DNA of 63,851 nucleotides from an uncultured Prochlorococcus sp. Lineage in GTDB: Bacteria > Cyanobacteriota > Cyanobacteriia > PCC-6307 > Cyanobiaceae. This document shows, piece after piece, positions 15,943 to 24,123 of the stretch. The stretch lies in contig CACNMX010000005.1 in the NCBI GenBank assembly GCA_902621675.1, positions 1 through 63,851 of the forward strand, read 5' to 3'. The notes under the pieces are model-generated. The model saw only the letters and a program-made list of their open reading frames with translations, made no database searches and was not told where the DNA came from. Position 1 is the stretch's first letter. Each line of letters starts with the position of its first letter. Position numbers and translations under genes: made by a program.

Positions 15943-16995
15943 TTACTTAGGAGCAGATTTGCCATCATAGCGTTTTGCCCACTCTGCTAGTATTCTCTCC
16001 CTATTTACAGCAGCCCATTGTAAGTCATTTTTTGCGAGCTGTTTCTCTGGATTAGAAGGGAAACCTTTAGGAAGCGGAACATCAGTTTCAACAGCTGTTA
16101 TTGCAAAACTTTTTGCATATTCTCTTGAGACTTCAGGAGAAATTGCCCAATCAAGAAAAGTCTTAGCAGCAGGTTTTATTTTATCTTTTTTGATAAGGGC
16201 ATTAGCTTCTACATCCCATCCAGAACCTTCCTTAGGGAAAACAGCCTCAATTGGTTGCCCCATATTTACCTGTTTTACAGCTCTGTAACCAAATGAAACC
16301 CCTATTGGATACTCTCCTTTACCTGCAGCCTTACAAGGCTTAGATCCAGAATGCATATACTGAGCAATATTTTCATGAAGTGCATCAAGGTAATTCCAAC
16401 CATCCTCTTCAGAAGGTAAATTTTGTAATCTTGAAGCTACTGACAAATAACCTGTTCCAGAGGAAGCAGGGTTAGACATAACTATGTGACCTTTGTATTC
16501 TGGTTTTGTTAAATCTGCCCAAGATTTAGGTATTGATAGCCCGTTTTTTTGAGCCTCAATTTTATTAACACAAAAAGCAGAAATCCAAGAATCAATTCCA
16601 ACCCATGAAGGTTTTTTTGCAGGATCCCTAAAGCTTGGTTTAACATTCGAAAGGCCTTTTGGAGCATAACCTTGAATCAAACCTCTATCATTAGCTACTA
16701 ATAAACTTGAAGCAGCTAAACCCCAAACCACATCTGCCTGTGGGTTTTCAGCCTCAGCCAATAATTTCGCAGTAACTATACCTGTTGAGTCCCTAACAAT
16801 ATTAACTTCTATATTAGGGTAATCTCTCTCAAAGGATTTTAGGTAATTTGGTATTTGGTCATCTTCTAGAGCAGTATAAACAGTAATTGAAGCCTTTTCA
16901 GAACCTTTTTTACCCCACCACCATGCATTTGCTGAAGGTGCAAGTGCTGTTCCTATAACAGCTGCCCCCATTACAAAAGAAAATAACTTTTTCAT
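15943..16995 (-). CDS. aepX: 2-aminoethylphosphonate-type periplasmic binding protein
   Basis: About 350 aa. Signal peptide [19 protein letters not shown] ends at an ANA-W site. The mature protein is a type II periplasmic binding protein ([53 protein letters not shown]) of the PhnS2/AepX group, related to iron-binding FbpA. I chose the Met at 16995 because it begins a canonical signal peptide; the frame is open to 17025. First gene of the minus-strand run aepX-aepV-aepW-HAD-FAD oxidase. AEP as ligand is inferred from the operon. Confidence 0.85.
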   Translation of the reverse strand: MKKLFSFVMGAAVIGTALAPSANAWWWGKKGSEKASITVYTALEDDQIPNYLKSFERDYPNIEVNIVRDSTGIVTAKLLAEAENPQADVVWGLAASSLLVANDRGLIQGYAPKGLSNVKPSFRDPAKKPSWVGIDSWISAFCVNKIEAQKNGLSIPKSWADLTKPEYKGHIVMSNPASSGTGYLSVASRLQNLPSEEDGWNYLDALHENIAQYMHSGSKPCKAAGKGEYPIGVSFGYRAVKQVNMGQPIEAVFPKEGSGWDVEANALIKKDKIKPAAKTFLDWAISPEVSREYAKSFAITAVETDVPLPKGFPSNPEKQLAKNDLQWAAVNRERILAEWAKRYDGKSAPK

Positions 16996-17063
16996 TTGGT
17001 TTGTATTACTAATCATAATATGCAAAATTGTATGATTTTTGTTTTAAAGAAAAATATAAATTT

Positions 17064-17093
17064 TATATAAGGTTTGGTTAAGTAATTTCTAAT
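17064..17093 (-). promoter_or_regulatory. Candidate Pho box upstream of aepX
   Basis: Minus strand carries CTTAACCA (17082-17075), a full match to the cyanobacterial Pho-box half-site PyTTAAPyPyW. CTTATATA follows after 3 bp (17071-17064) and a weaker ATTAGAAA precedes at the same 3-bp spacing. The region is followed by TATAAAAT-like sequence. It lies about 70 bp before the aepX start. Confidence 0.4.
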
Positions 17094-17208
17094 CTTGTTA
17101 AATTTCATTTAAGCAGTAAGCACAAATAGATTGATTAATAAAACTTTTTTCAGATTTAATTGCATATTTTTTAGTTTAAAAAAACCGTTTATATTTTTTG
17201 TTTATCTA

Positions 17209-17430
17209 TTAATAAGAAGGACCGCTTAATTTATCAAGTAATTCATATTTATCTCTTTTTTCATACCAATCATTTAAATCTTTTTCACTTATTGTTCTGA
17301 ATAAAAATAACGATATCTTCTCCAGGTAATCAGCAATATAAATTCTTTAAATTGGATTAAAACAAATAAAAACAACAAAAATTGAACCTAACAAAAGTAT
17401 TGTTTTTAATAAGCGTCCCCTCAAATTTCC
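17209..17430 (-). pseudogene. Remnant of a small membrane protein gene
   Basis: Minus-strand frame reads a hydrophobic segment (LLKTILLLGSIFVVFICFNP), an in-frame TAA, then a coherent polar tail (RIYIADYLEKISLFLF, SEKDLNDWYEKRDKYELLDK) to TAA at 17209-17211. There is no ATG at the 5' end. The 17026-17444 interval otherwise holds only the aepX promoter region. Confidence 0.4.
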
Positions 17431-17444
17431 CTCAAATTTTCTAG

Positions 17445-17846
17445 TTAAGCAGCATCTAGATTTAATTCTTCTTGTTCAAAATTTGCTTTATTTTCCTTAA
17501 TTTCTTGATTAGCCCATTGCAATAATCTTATAGATAATATTAAGTCTCCATCTAACCATGCTCTAATAGCCATAGCTCTTCTAGGATCATAAAATTTTTT
17601 CTTTCTATACCAATCAAAAACATTCTCATCTGATTTGTCTCCATTGCATGAAAGACAAGCTGGAACACAATTTTCTGTTAAGTTTAAGCCTCCTTTACTT
17701 CGTGGCAATATATGATCAATAGATTCTGAAGGTTTTCCGCAATATATGCATCTTTTGCTCGTAAATGTATGAATAGACTTTCGCCAGAATCTTAATTTGA
17801 GCTTAGGGCATAAATCCTCTAAAAACACTGCATCATCAATATGCAT
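17445..17846 (-). CDS. HNH endonuclease-domain protein
   Basis: 133 aa with a complete HNH zinc-finger nuclease core: CIYCGKP (first CxxC), SIDHILPRSKGGLN (catalytic DHI and GG), NCVPACLSCNGDKSD (second CxxC and the N-x8-K end). A short helical tail follows (RRAMAIRAWLDGD). The compact HNH form is common in cyanobacteria, where its role is unknown. It may be a host gene or a mobile-element relic. Confidence 0.82.
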   Translation of the reverse strand: MHIDDAVFLEDLCPKLKLRFWRKSIHTFTSKRCIYCGKPSESIDHILPRSKGGLNLTENCVPACLSCNGDKSDENVFDWYRKKKFYDPRRAMAIRAWLDGDLILSIRLLQWANQEIKENKANFEQEELNLDAA

Positions 17847-18136
17847 TAAGATTATTCAATTATCTATATTTATGTCATATGAAATTTAAAAATAATTTAA
17901 GAAAACGTTATCTTTAAGAAATTAAATTATTTTCAAAAACCAATCACAAAATAATTAATTTCAAATAAATTTTTAATTAATTTTCTCATAACTTTTTCTA
18001 CTTTTTAGTTTGAGCTTTTCCTCTTGAGAATTTGGTTATGGGATTAACAATATACATTTAACTTTATAACTCACCTTTTCTTTATGTGGAGTCTAGTTAT
18101 TTAGTTGAATATAATAAGCTAAGAATTTCAAAAAAA

Positions 18137-18370
18137 ATGTCTGATAAAAAGAAAGATACAAAAAAAGATTTTAAAAAGAATAAAGCTATGCTTGCTTACG
18201 GAGTGATACAACTAGGATCAGCAGTTGTATCAGCTGTTGCCTTAGTAGCTATTGCACTAAGCTTTTGCTCATTAAAAAAAGAATCAAAGTTCTTTAATGA
18301 ATGTGTTGAAGAAATGAAAGCGACTGGTTCGCAAACAGCTGATGCGGTTCGTTTCTGTACTGGTGGTTAG
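18137..18370 (+). CDS. Small single-pass membrane protein (77 aa), paralog of 8057-8296
   Basis: Lys-rich N terminus (MSDKKKDTKKDFKKNK), a membrane helix after LAYGVIQLGSAVVSAVALVA, and a polar tail with three cysteines in all. The frame is open to an ATG at 18086, but the Met at 18137 gives the same layout as the paralog. Function unknown. Confidence 0.6.
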   Translation: MSDKKKDTKKDFKKNKAMLAYGVIQLGSAVVSAVALVAIALSFCSLKKESKFFNECVEEMKATGSQTADAVRFCTGG

Positions 18371-18527
18371 CATTAGGTAAATTAAGTGTTTCCGATATTT
18401 TTATAAATAATATTTAATTTGTCTTAGTTCATATTAACCATAAATTAATTTTTTCTTATTTTCCCCTTAGTAAAACTAATAAATAAACTAACTAAAATTT
18501 AAGTGGTTATAAATTTAGGAAAATTTT

Positions 18528-18680
18528 ATGAGTGGAGATTATGAGACATTAGAAATCAATCAACCTAAGATTTCTTATTTTAAAAAGAGATCAGAAGATA
18601 ATACTTTATGGCTAGAGGAAATGATTAAAGAGATTGAAAAGATTGAAGATACGAATTACAATTTATCTGATGCTGCTTAA
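18528..18680 (+). CDS. Small conserved protein (50 aa), paralog of 42134-42277
   Basis: ATG at 18528 to TAA at 18678-18680. Begins MSGDYETLEINQPKISYF, nearly identical to the 47-aa product at 42134. The segment before the ATG (TTAGG...TTTATGAGTGG) is also alike. A helical charged C terminus follows. Conservation at two loci supports it as real; function unknown. Confidence 0.7.
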   Translation: MSGDYETLEINQPKISYFKKRSEDNTLWLEEMIKEIEKIEDTNYNLSDAA

Positions 18681-18691
18681 TCTACGATGGT

Positions 18692-18816
18692 TTGTGATTA
18701 ATGATATTTATTGAGTAATCTATTGTAAATTACCAACAATAATATTATTCAACCTATACCAAGAATTGCATGGTATGGGTCTTAATGATTTTGCTAAAGC
18801 TCATTTAAAAATTCCA
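18692..18816 (+). repeat. Degenerate copy of the 30308-30428 sequence
   Basis: About 120 bp align with 30308-30428, sharing for example TAAATTACCAACAATA and GCATGGTATGGGTC. The copy at 30308 is inside an open frame, whereas this one has several stops, so it reads as a decayed paralogous fragment. Just beyond, minus-strand ATGAAACGCTTG near 18851 looks like the first codons of a lost secreted protein. Confidence 0.5.
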
Positions 18817-18875
18817 TTAATTTAGTCTTTGGGTCGAGGTAATATCAAGCGTTTCATTTAAAAAACATAAGTGAC

Positions 18876-19370
18876 TTAATCGCATTTTTTCTTTCGATAT
18901 ATTTTCTGCATTTCTTTTTGTTCTGATAAATAATCTTCTTTTGCTTGTTTATTAATTTGATCATATTTGGCTTTAAATTCTTCTATAAGAGCTTGAGCAT
19001 TTTGTCTTCTTTCTTTGGGCATAAAATCAAAATCTTCATCACTATAATTTCCACTTTTTAAGATAGTTTCAAACAAATAACATTCACTAGATAAATCAAT
19101 ATCAAATTCTTTTATTAAGAAATATTCATTACATAAGCTTTCTATTTCATAAGGACTATCAAAAAGATCCTCCCATTTTGTTTCTATTGCATAAATTTTG
19201 GTAATTTTATCATTAGCAAATTCTTTGCTTTGTTTTGCAAATGATATTTTTTGCTGATAATCATTTTTTGATTTATTTATTGCAAATTTAAGGTCTTCGC
19301 ATAATCTTGCTTTATCGTTTCCGAAACCAAATATAAGTGGGAAAACAATAAATAAAGCTAAGCGTTTCAT
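18876..19370 (-). CDS. Secreted hypothetical protein (164 aa)
   Basis: Starts MKRLALFIVFPLIFGFG, a signal peptide, followed by a charged, largely helical domain with several cysteines (RLCEDLKF, SLCNEYF, SECYLF, C-terminal KKKCD). No known domain. Last gene of a compact minus-strand run of four (19955 to 18876); its ATG abuts the TAA of the upstream 52-aa gene. Confidence 0.6.
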   Translation of the reverse strand: MKRLALFIVFPLIFGFGNDKARLCEDLKFAINKSKNDYQQKISFAKQSKEFANDKITKIYAIETKWEDLFDSPYEIESLCNEYFLIKEFDIDLSSECYLFETILKSGNYSDEDFDFMPKERRQNAQALIEEFKAKYDQINKQAKEDYLSEQKEMQKIYRKKKCD

Positions 19371-19529
19371 TTAATCGTTGACTTTTTGGTCTAATAATTC
19401 TTTTAATTCCTTTGGTAAGTTTAAAAAAGAATCTCTTAAATTTTCATTCTTTTCTCCTATATGCAGTATCCACTCTCTAAATTCTTCTGCTATTGCATAA
19501 CTGTTTTCATATCTTTCTAGATTATCCAT
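19371..19529 (-). CDS. Small hypothetical protein (52 aa)
   Basis: ATG at 19529 to TAA at 19371-19373, immediately followed by the ATG of the next gene (TAAATG). Acidic and helical (MDNLERYENSYAIAEEFREW...). No domain recognised. The perfect abutment with the secreted-protein gene supports co-expression. Confidence 0.55.
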   Translation of the reverse strand: MDNLERYENSYAIAEEFREWILHIGEKNENLRDSFLNLPKELKELLDQKVND

Positions 19530-19590
19530 AACAGAAATTCTTTTAGTAGCCCAACAAGTCGCTATATCAATTCTTTTTTTTGTTTAGTAT

Positions 19591-19755
19591 TTACTGCCAA
19601 AATTCATCTAATGCATCAAACACTCTGTTGAGATAATCGTTTGCTCCTATACATTCCCATTTCCCCTTTTCACCAATCGCACATTTGTAGTGCAGTTCTC
19701 TCTTGAGTTGCATTAGTTTATTGGTCATAGCAACCTTGTCTAGTCTTCCGTTCAT
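19591..19755 (-). CDS. Small hypothetical protein (54 aa)
   Basis: ATG at 19755 overlaps the TGA of the upstream gene (ATGA), and the frame ends at TAA 19591-19593. It contains two Cys (HYKCAIGEKGKWECIGANDY) and ends in a helical DALDEFWQ. The ATGA overlap implies translational coupling with 19752-19955. Confidence 0.6.
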   Translation of the reverse strand: MNGRLDKVAMTNKLMQLKRELHYKCAIGEKGKWECIGANDYLNRVFDALDEFWQ

Positions 19756-19955
19756 AGTAATTCCCTAGCTTCTGTCAATATTTGATTCTTTAAAAAAACA
19801 AGCGCGTCTAGTTTTTCTTCTTTTTCTTCATAATTTTCAAATTTCATTTCTGCAATTTCAACAATTGCTTTATCAACCTTTTTAAGCTGTTTCTTAATAA
19901 CTCTCTTTTTAACCTGTTTTTTAATAATCCTTTTTGGAATTTTGGTTGTTTCCAT
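19752..19955 (-). CDS. Small basic coiled-coil-like protein (67 aa)
   Basis: N-terminal half is extremely Lys-rich with a KK/RxIKKQ repeat; the C-terminal half is an acidic helix ending EARELL. No domain recognised; the basic half could bind nucleic acid. First gene of the four-gene minus-strand run that ends with a secreted protein. Confidence 0.55.
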   Translation of the reverse strand: METTKIPKRIIKKQVKKRVIKKQLKKVDKAIVEIAEMKFENYEEKEEKLDALVFLKNQILTEARELL

Positions 19956-20084
19956 TGGAATTACCTTTTTTCTTTATATTCTCTTTATTTTCTTCAAAAT
20001 GCGAGTCCCTAACTTTAAATTCTGGTTAAATTATCTACATAATATCGTTAAGAATATAGTTACCGCTCTTTCAATTTAATTTAA

Positions 20085-21134
20085 TCAATCATTGGGTTTT
20101 TCATTCTTTCTGATCAGTTGGTCTAAAGTTTTTTGATCTGAGACAACAATAAAATCATCAAAATGGATAGATTGATCGGGGTATTCAATTCCAATTTGTT
20201 TTCCCGAGTCTCTATAAACACCTATTCTTACGTTAGTACCAGTGTATTTTCCTTTCCAGTCAGATGTTATGCCTTTGTAGTCAAATATTAATTTATTATC
20301 TTTGAAGACTTTTACAAAACCATCATCATCATTTGTATTATAGATTCCAATTTTATACGTGCTCCATTCACCTAATTGAGTCACACTAAATGTTTTGTTC
20401 GGTGTGAGTTTAAAATTATTTTTTATTTTTTTTTCACCTCTAGTTTTTTCATTACGCACAAACCAATTTGAACCATTTTTTTTATATTTTATATTAATGC
20501 GATGCTTAATATTATCTTCTTTACTCCTTCTATTGAAACCAGTACCAGCAGTATTACCTGTTATTTTTAATGTTTTTCCAGCATCATCAAAACTTATTCT
20601 TACAAGAGGATGCGTTCTAATAGATACAAGTCGATTTTTAAATTCAAAAAATGTTACTCTGCCATCTGTATGTTTAAAATCTTCAGGAAGTCTTGTTTTA
20701 AAACCAATCCATATTTCTTTATTTAAAGTGCTTCTTTGCTTTGTCTCAAATATTGCTCTTTCTGTTTCTTTTCCTGTCCCTTCTTTAAGAGGATCATTAT
20801 TCCATCCATGTTTCACTGTAACTTCAAGATACTTATTGCCATCAAGATCTTTTTTAACTGTATATGGTTTTAAACCTGCTCCCTTATCGTAGAGTCGAAA
20901 TATTTTGTTGAACGATTTTTCTATACCCCCACCAGAAGGAGGATTTGAGGATGAAGGGTTAGGATTAGCAACTTTTAATTTTCCTTCTTCTTGATTTTCA
21001 AAGTCCTCAGAAAAATTCCAAGGAGATTTTGTTTTTTTATCTACATAGTCTGGAACAAGTACCTTTTCCCATGAGTATGAATTACCAGTAGCAAAACACA
21101 TCAACACTAGAAAAATGTATAATAATTTTTTCAC
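20085..21134 (-). CDS. Secreted polysaccharide-lyase-like protein
   Basis: The GTG at 21134 starts a good signal peptide (VKKLLYIFLVLMCFATGNSYS); the frame upstream to 21284 is open but begins with an implausible Arg/Lys-rich stretch. The roughly 330-residue mature protein resembles heparin-lyase/PL20-like folds (PF14099 type): WIGFKTRLPEDFKHTDGRV, LGEWSTYKIGIYN, GTNVRIGVYRDSGKQIG, SIHFDDFIV. Substrate unknown. A secreted polymer-degrading or polymer-binding protein is unusual for Prochlorococcus. The start codon follows a motif-hairpin-T-run element. Confidence 0.65.
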   Translation of the reverse strand: MKKLLYIFLVLMCFATGNSYSWEKVLVPDYVDKKTKSPWNFSEDFENQEEGKLKVANPNPSSSNPPSGGGIEKSFNKIFRLYDKGAGLKPYTVKKDLDGNKYLEVTVKHGWNNDPLKEGTGKETERAIFETKQRSTLNKEIWIGFKTRLPEDFKHTDGRVTFFEFKNRLVSIRTHPLVRISFDDAGKTLKITGNTAGTGFNRRSKEDNIKHRINIKYKKNGSNWFVRNEKTRGEKKIKNNFKLTPNKTFSVTQLGEWSTYKIGIYNTNDDDGFVKVFKDNKLIFDYKGITSDWKGKYTGTNVRIGVYRDSGKQIGIEYPDQSIHFDDFIVVSDQKTLDQLIRKNEKPND

Positions 21135-21180
21135 AAAAAAAGGGGATTTTATCTCTCCAATTTTATATCGACTTTCAATC
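21132..21180 (-). promoter_or_regulatory. Motif-hairpin-T-run element at the GTG start
   Basis: Minus strand GATTGAAAGTCGATATA (21180-21164), AAATTGGAGAGATAAAATCC, CC and seven T, then GTG at 21134. The layout is the same as at 6493-6540, and the 14 bases TAAAATTGGAG-GTATA/GATA are nearly shared. This supports 21134 as the true start. Confidence 0.6.
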
Positions 21181-21320
21181 ACCGTACCTAGTCTATTGGC
21201 CATAACAAATACATTTACCCCTTTTCCAGTTTGAACATTTTTTCTTTTTGCATTTCTTTTTCTTTTTCTTATTAGCCATCTCAAAAGCGCTTACTAGTAT
21301 TCAAATCTTTTTTTAATTCT

Positions 21321-22256
21321 CTAATTTTTTATGTTATAAATCTTTTCAGCATTCAAGTAAGCAATCTTTTTAGCAACTTCTTCAGGTAATTGATTTAAAA
21401 TATCACGATAAATCCTCACTATTTTTGAATATTTTTTCCAGCGGTGTTTTTTATGCGCATCAGTGGCAAATAACAATTTATCTTGATACTCGATTAAGAT
21501 TTCTTTCCATTCATTTTTTAATTGCTTTTCATCATTTAAAAATGCAGATCCTAATTTGGATTGTTTAGTAGGATCACAGATGTTTCTTTTTTTTTTATTT
21601 TTTTTCGATATCGTCATATATACATTGTCATGTGTTGAAAGGACTAATTTGGCCTGTTTTGGACTCCCAAAACCCATATGAGGTATTATGAATTTTTGAT
21701 TTGGGAAATCAAGGAAAAGTTTAGAAAATTTAGGCCAATCTCTTTCCCAAGCATAAAACTCCCAATGTGTCATAACAGGAATATTCTTTGAAGAAACCTT
21801 CACTAAAAAGTCAGCAAACCCTTTTCCTGATGGATCTCTATATATTTCTCCTGATTCATGCTGGCGCGAAGTAGTATTACACTTGTCTGCATGAGTAAAT
21901 AAGATTTCTCCTACAAAAGAATATTTATATTTATCAATATTTTTCAAAGTTCGCTTTGTGAAGGATTTACCAATGTCATTTTTATGCAAAAAATACTTTG
22001 GTGCACCAAGCACTATTAATTCTTTGTTGTCTCTATGCAAATTGAGTAATGCTTTTTCATTTTCACCTAAGTATTCTCTACTTCTGGCAAAAAGCGCAAT
22101 CTTGTAAATTCCAGCATCTCTCACTCTAGAAATAGCTTTTTCAAATCCTGGTTTTTCATCTAATTGAGCCATTGCATCAAAAAGCGGACCCTCATAACCA
22201 TAGACTTCAAAGGGGGATAAAAGTGCAACTAGTAGTGTTAGTATTAAGCGTTTCAT
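21321..22256 (-). CDS. Secreted amidohydrolase-like TIM-barrel protein
   Basis: About 311 aa. Signal peptide MKRLILTLLVALLSPFEVYG (Met at 22256 preferred; frame open to 22280). Motifs of the amidohydrolase-2 (PF04909) type appear in order: PVMTHWEFYAW, FIIPHMGFGSP, LLFATDAHK and a final NAEKIYNI, in which the His and Asp residues are the usual metal ligands. The first HxH ligand pair is not evident (the N terminus has FDAMAQLD), so activity is uncertain. It sits just upstream of the polysaccharide-lyase-like gene on the same strand, suggesting a joint extracellular task. Confidence 0.65.
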   Translation of the reverse strand: MKRLILTLLVALLSPFEVYGYEGPLFDAMAQLDEKPGFEKAISRVRDAGIYKIALFARSREYLGENEKALLNLHRDNKELIVLGAPKYFLHKNDIGKSFTKRTLKNIDKYKYSFVGEILFTHADKCNTTSRQHESGEIYRDPSGKGFADFLVKVSSKNIPVMTHWEFYAWERDWPKFSKLFLDFPNQKFIIPHMGFGSPKQAKLVLSTHDNVYMTISKKNKKKRNICDPTKQSKLGSAFLNDEKQLKNEWKEILIEYQDKLLFATDAHKKHRWKKYSKIVRIYRDILNQLPEEVAKKIAYLNAEKIYNIKN

Positions 22257-22332
22257 TCTTTTATGCATGCTGTTTCCCAAGTCTCTTTCAAAATAGAATT
22301 ATATATTCATAATCTAAATCTCTAAAAAATAA

Positions 22333-22671
22333 TTACCCTGAGAATCCCATTTTCTGTTCTGCTGCCATTAATGAACCAACAAGCTTATGCTCAGCAATTT
22401 TTTCATCGTCAGTCATAACTGGCTTGATATCAAAATCTATATCAAACTTAACTTTCCAAGGAGCAAAGTGTTCTGTCATTTTTATACCTTCTGAAGCCTG
22501 GACAATAATATAAACATTATTTGAGTAAGAGGCATGATACCTCCCCAAAACTTTAAATCCTTCAAACTCATCATTCAAAGTTCCATCTTCAACAACCTTT
22601 AAAAAAAGATCGTAAGCTGCACCCATGAGAGCAACATTTTTAAAAGTTGCAGTTACAAAATAAGTATTCAT
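22333..22671 (-). CDS. DUF3303-family small protein (112 aa)
   Basis: Strong similarity in order to the protein at 6548-6868: DEFEGFKVLGRYHASYSNNV, MTEHFAPWKVKFDIDFDIKPV, MTDDEK. Ferredoxin-like fold expected; role unknown. It lies between the integrase gene and the secreted amidohydrolase on the same strand. A copy of the AGTCGATCTA motif lies about 95 bp upstream of its start (22764-22779). Confidence 0.75.
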   Translation of the reverse strand: MNTYFVTATFKNVALMGAAYDLFLKVVEDGTLNDEFEGFKVLGRYHASYSNNVYIIVQASEGIKMTEHFAPWKVKFDIDFDIKPVMTDDEKIAEHKLVGSLMAAEQKMGFSG

Positions 22672-22763
22672 TTAATTAATAAATCTAAAATTATTTCTAG
22701 GATATATTATTTAAAATTGAGTTAAGGATCTTGAATTGAATACTTCTGCTAAAGGAATTTTTT

Positions 22764-22779
22764 TAGATCGACTGTAAAT
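22764..22779 (-). promoter_or_regulatory. Copy of the ACAGTCGATCTA motif
   Basis: Minus strand ATTTACAGTCGATCTA lies 3 bp past the integrase stop codon and about 95 bp before the next gene on that strand. It is in the same orientation as most other copies. Confidence 0.5.
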
Positions 22780-22781
22780 AA

Positions 22782-24119
22782 TTAAACCGCTTGAAGTTCT
22801 CTAGCTTTTATAAATGCTTTTTTAGTAGTTGTAGTTTTAGCGTAATCATATGATTCAAGATGTGTTCTTAATGTATGCCCCATTGCATCAGCAACACTTC
22901 CCGCATCAATTCCTAATTGATGACCTCGTAATGAATAAGAATGTCTAAAGCTATAACAACCAAGACTTTCACCTCTTTTAGCCATTAATGCTTTAAGAGA
23001 AATCCAACCCGCTTTCTGTTTTAACCATTTACCCATCTGATCACCAACACCCTCAACAGTTTTGCAATCTGGCATACATTGATAGGGAAGTTCTAATAGA
23101 CCCGCTTTGTACAATCTGACTACTTCTTCATAATGAACATTGCCATCATTATCAACTAAATAAAGAGGTTCTAATATTCTTGGTTTTGTTACGCCCTGAC
23201 CCGATCTTTTTTCATACATACACCAAAGTTCATCTTTTCTCTTTTTATAAATCAAGTGTCTTAACTCAATAGGTCGTAAACCAAAAACAGCACAAAGCTT
23301 CATTGCATTAACCCATTTTTTAGCAGCGATTATGTGATGCGGTTGCCCTGTTTCTGTTGGTAGAGAATTTATTAAATTAATAAACTCTTGATCTTCTATT
23401 GATGCTTTTTTATTTTTAGCTTTTTTAGCTTTTTCAGATGGTCTTCCAATGTATTCTCTTAAGTCATCTGGTGGAAGCCATTGATTAGGATAAGTTTTCT
23501 TAGTAACGCAATATTTTAAAAAAGAAGCAAGATTTCTCACTCTTTGTTCTCTAGCTCTACCACCAAGTTCATAAGTTAATGGTTTTGGTGCAATATTATT
23601 TCTTGCCATAAAGTCAGTAACTTTTTCAATTCCATTTTTTGCACAAATTTCTAATAATTTATCTGCATTTATTGGAGCATCTTTGGTTTTTAATAAGTTA
23701 ACTGCATAATCAATGACAGGTTCATACTCTTTAGTCCAAGTTATATCTTTAATACCAGTTCCCATCTCTTTTTTATATTTTTCAAAATCTTCTTTAGCAC
23801 GAACCCAATCATGAGAATAAGTTAATTTAGGAGCTAATCCCGCACATACAGCAACAGCAGAATCAAAATCACCGCCATTATTAGCCATCTCTACATAGAT
23901 ATTCCTAACCCGCGTAATAATATCTCCCATGTCTTGGGCAGAGTAAGAAAAAGGAATATTATTTTTCATTAGTTGTGCAGATCTCATTCCTTCACCAGTT
24001 CTCACCTCTAATCTTGCAAGTCCTCTATGTTCTCTAACAGTCCAACCCTTTGCAGTAGAAGACCTAATGGCCATCTTAAAACCATTTACCCATGCTTCAT
24101 TATTTTTAAGTTTGGGCAT
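22782..24119 (-). CDS. Tyrosine recombinase (integrase)
   Basis: About 445 aa from the Met at 24119 (MPKLKNNEAW); the frame extends to 24170 but that part overlaps the upstream repeats. The C-terminal catalytic domain shows box I Arg in FGLRPIELRHL (about residue 300), box II YSFRHSYSLRG (Arg; the usual first His is Tyr), MGHTLRTHLESYDY with the late His and the nucleophile Tyr. An N-terminal SAM-like DNA-binding region precedes it. It points away from the adjacent tRNA-Pro gene 213 bp further on, the usual layout of a tRNA-targeting integrase. It fits the tycheposon-type recombinases of Prochlorococcus. Confidence 0.88.
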   Translation of the reverse strand: MPKLKNNEAWVNGFKMAIRSSTAKGWTVREHRGLARLEVRTGEGMRSAQLMKNNIPFSYSAQDMGDIITRVRNIYVEMANNGGDFDSAVAVCAGLAPKLTYSHDWVRAKEDFEKYKKEMGTGIKDITWTKEYEPVIDYAVNLLKTKDAPINADKLLEICAKNGIEKVTDFMARNNIAPKPLTYELGGRAREQRVRNLASFLKYCVTKKTYPNQWLPPDDLREYIGRPSEKAKKAKNKKASIEDQEFINLINSLPTETGQPHHIIAAKKWVNAMKLCAVFGLRPIELRHLIYKKRKDELWCMYEKRSGQGVTKPRILEPLYLVDNDGNVHYEEVVRLYKAGLLELPYQCMPDCKTVEGVGDQMGKWLKQKAGWISLKALMAKRGESLGCYSFRHSYSLRGHQLGIDAGSVADAMGHTLRTHLESYDYAKTTTTKKAFIKARELQAV

Positions 24120-24123
24120 TAAT

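Noticed and set aside
20395-20892. 165-aa plus-strand open frame with hydrophobic segments
   Set aside because: Opposite to the polysaccharide-lyase-like gene, which has a signal peptide and family motifs; the plus frame has no independent support.
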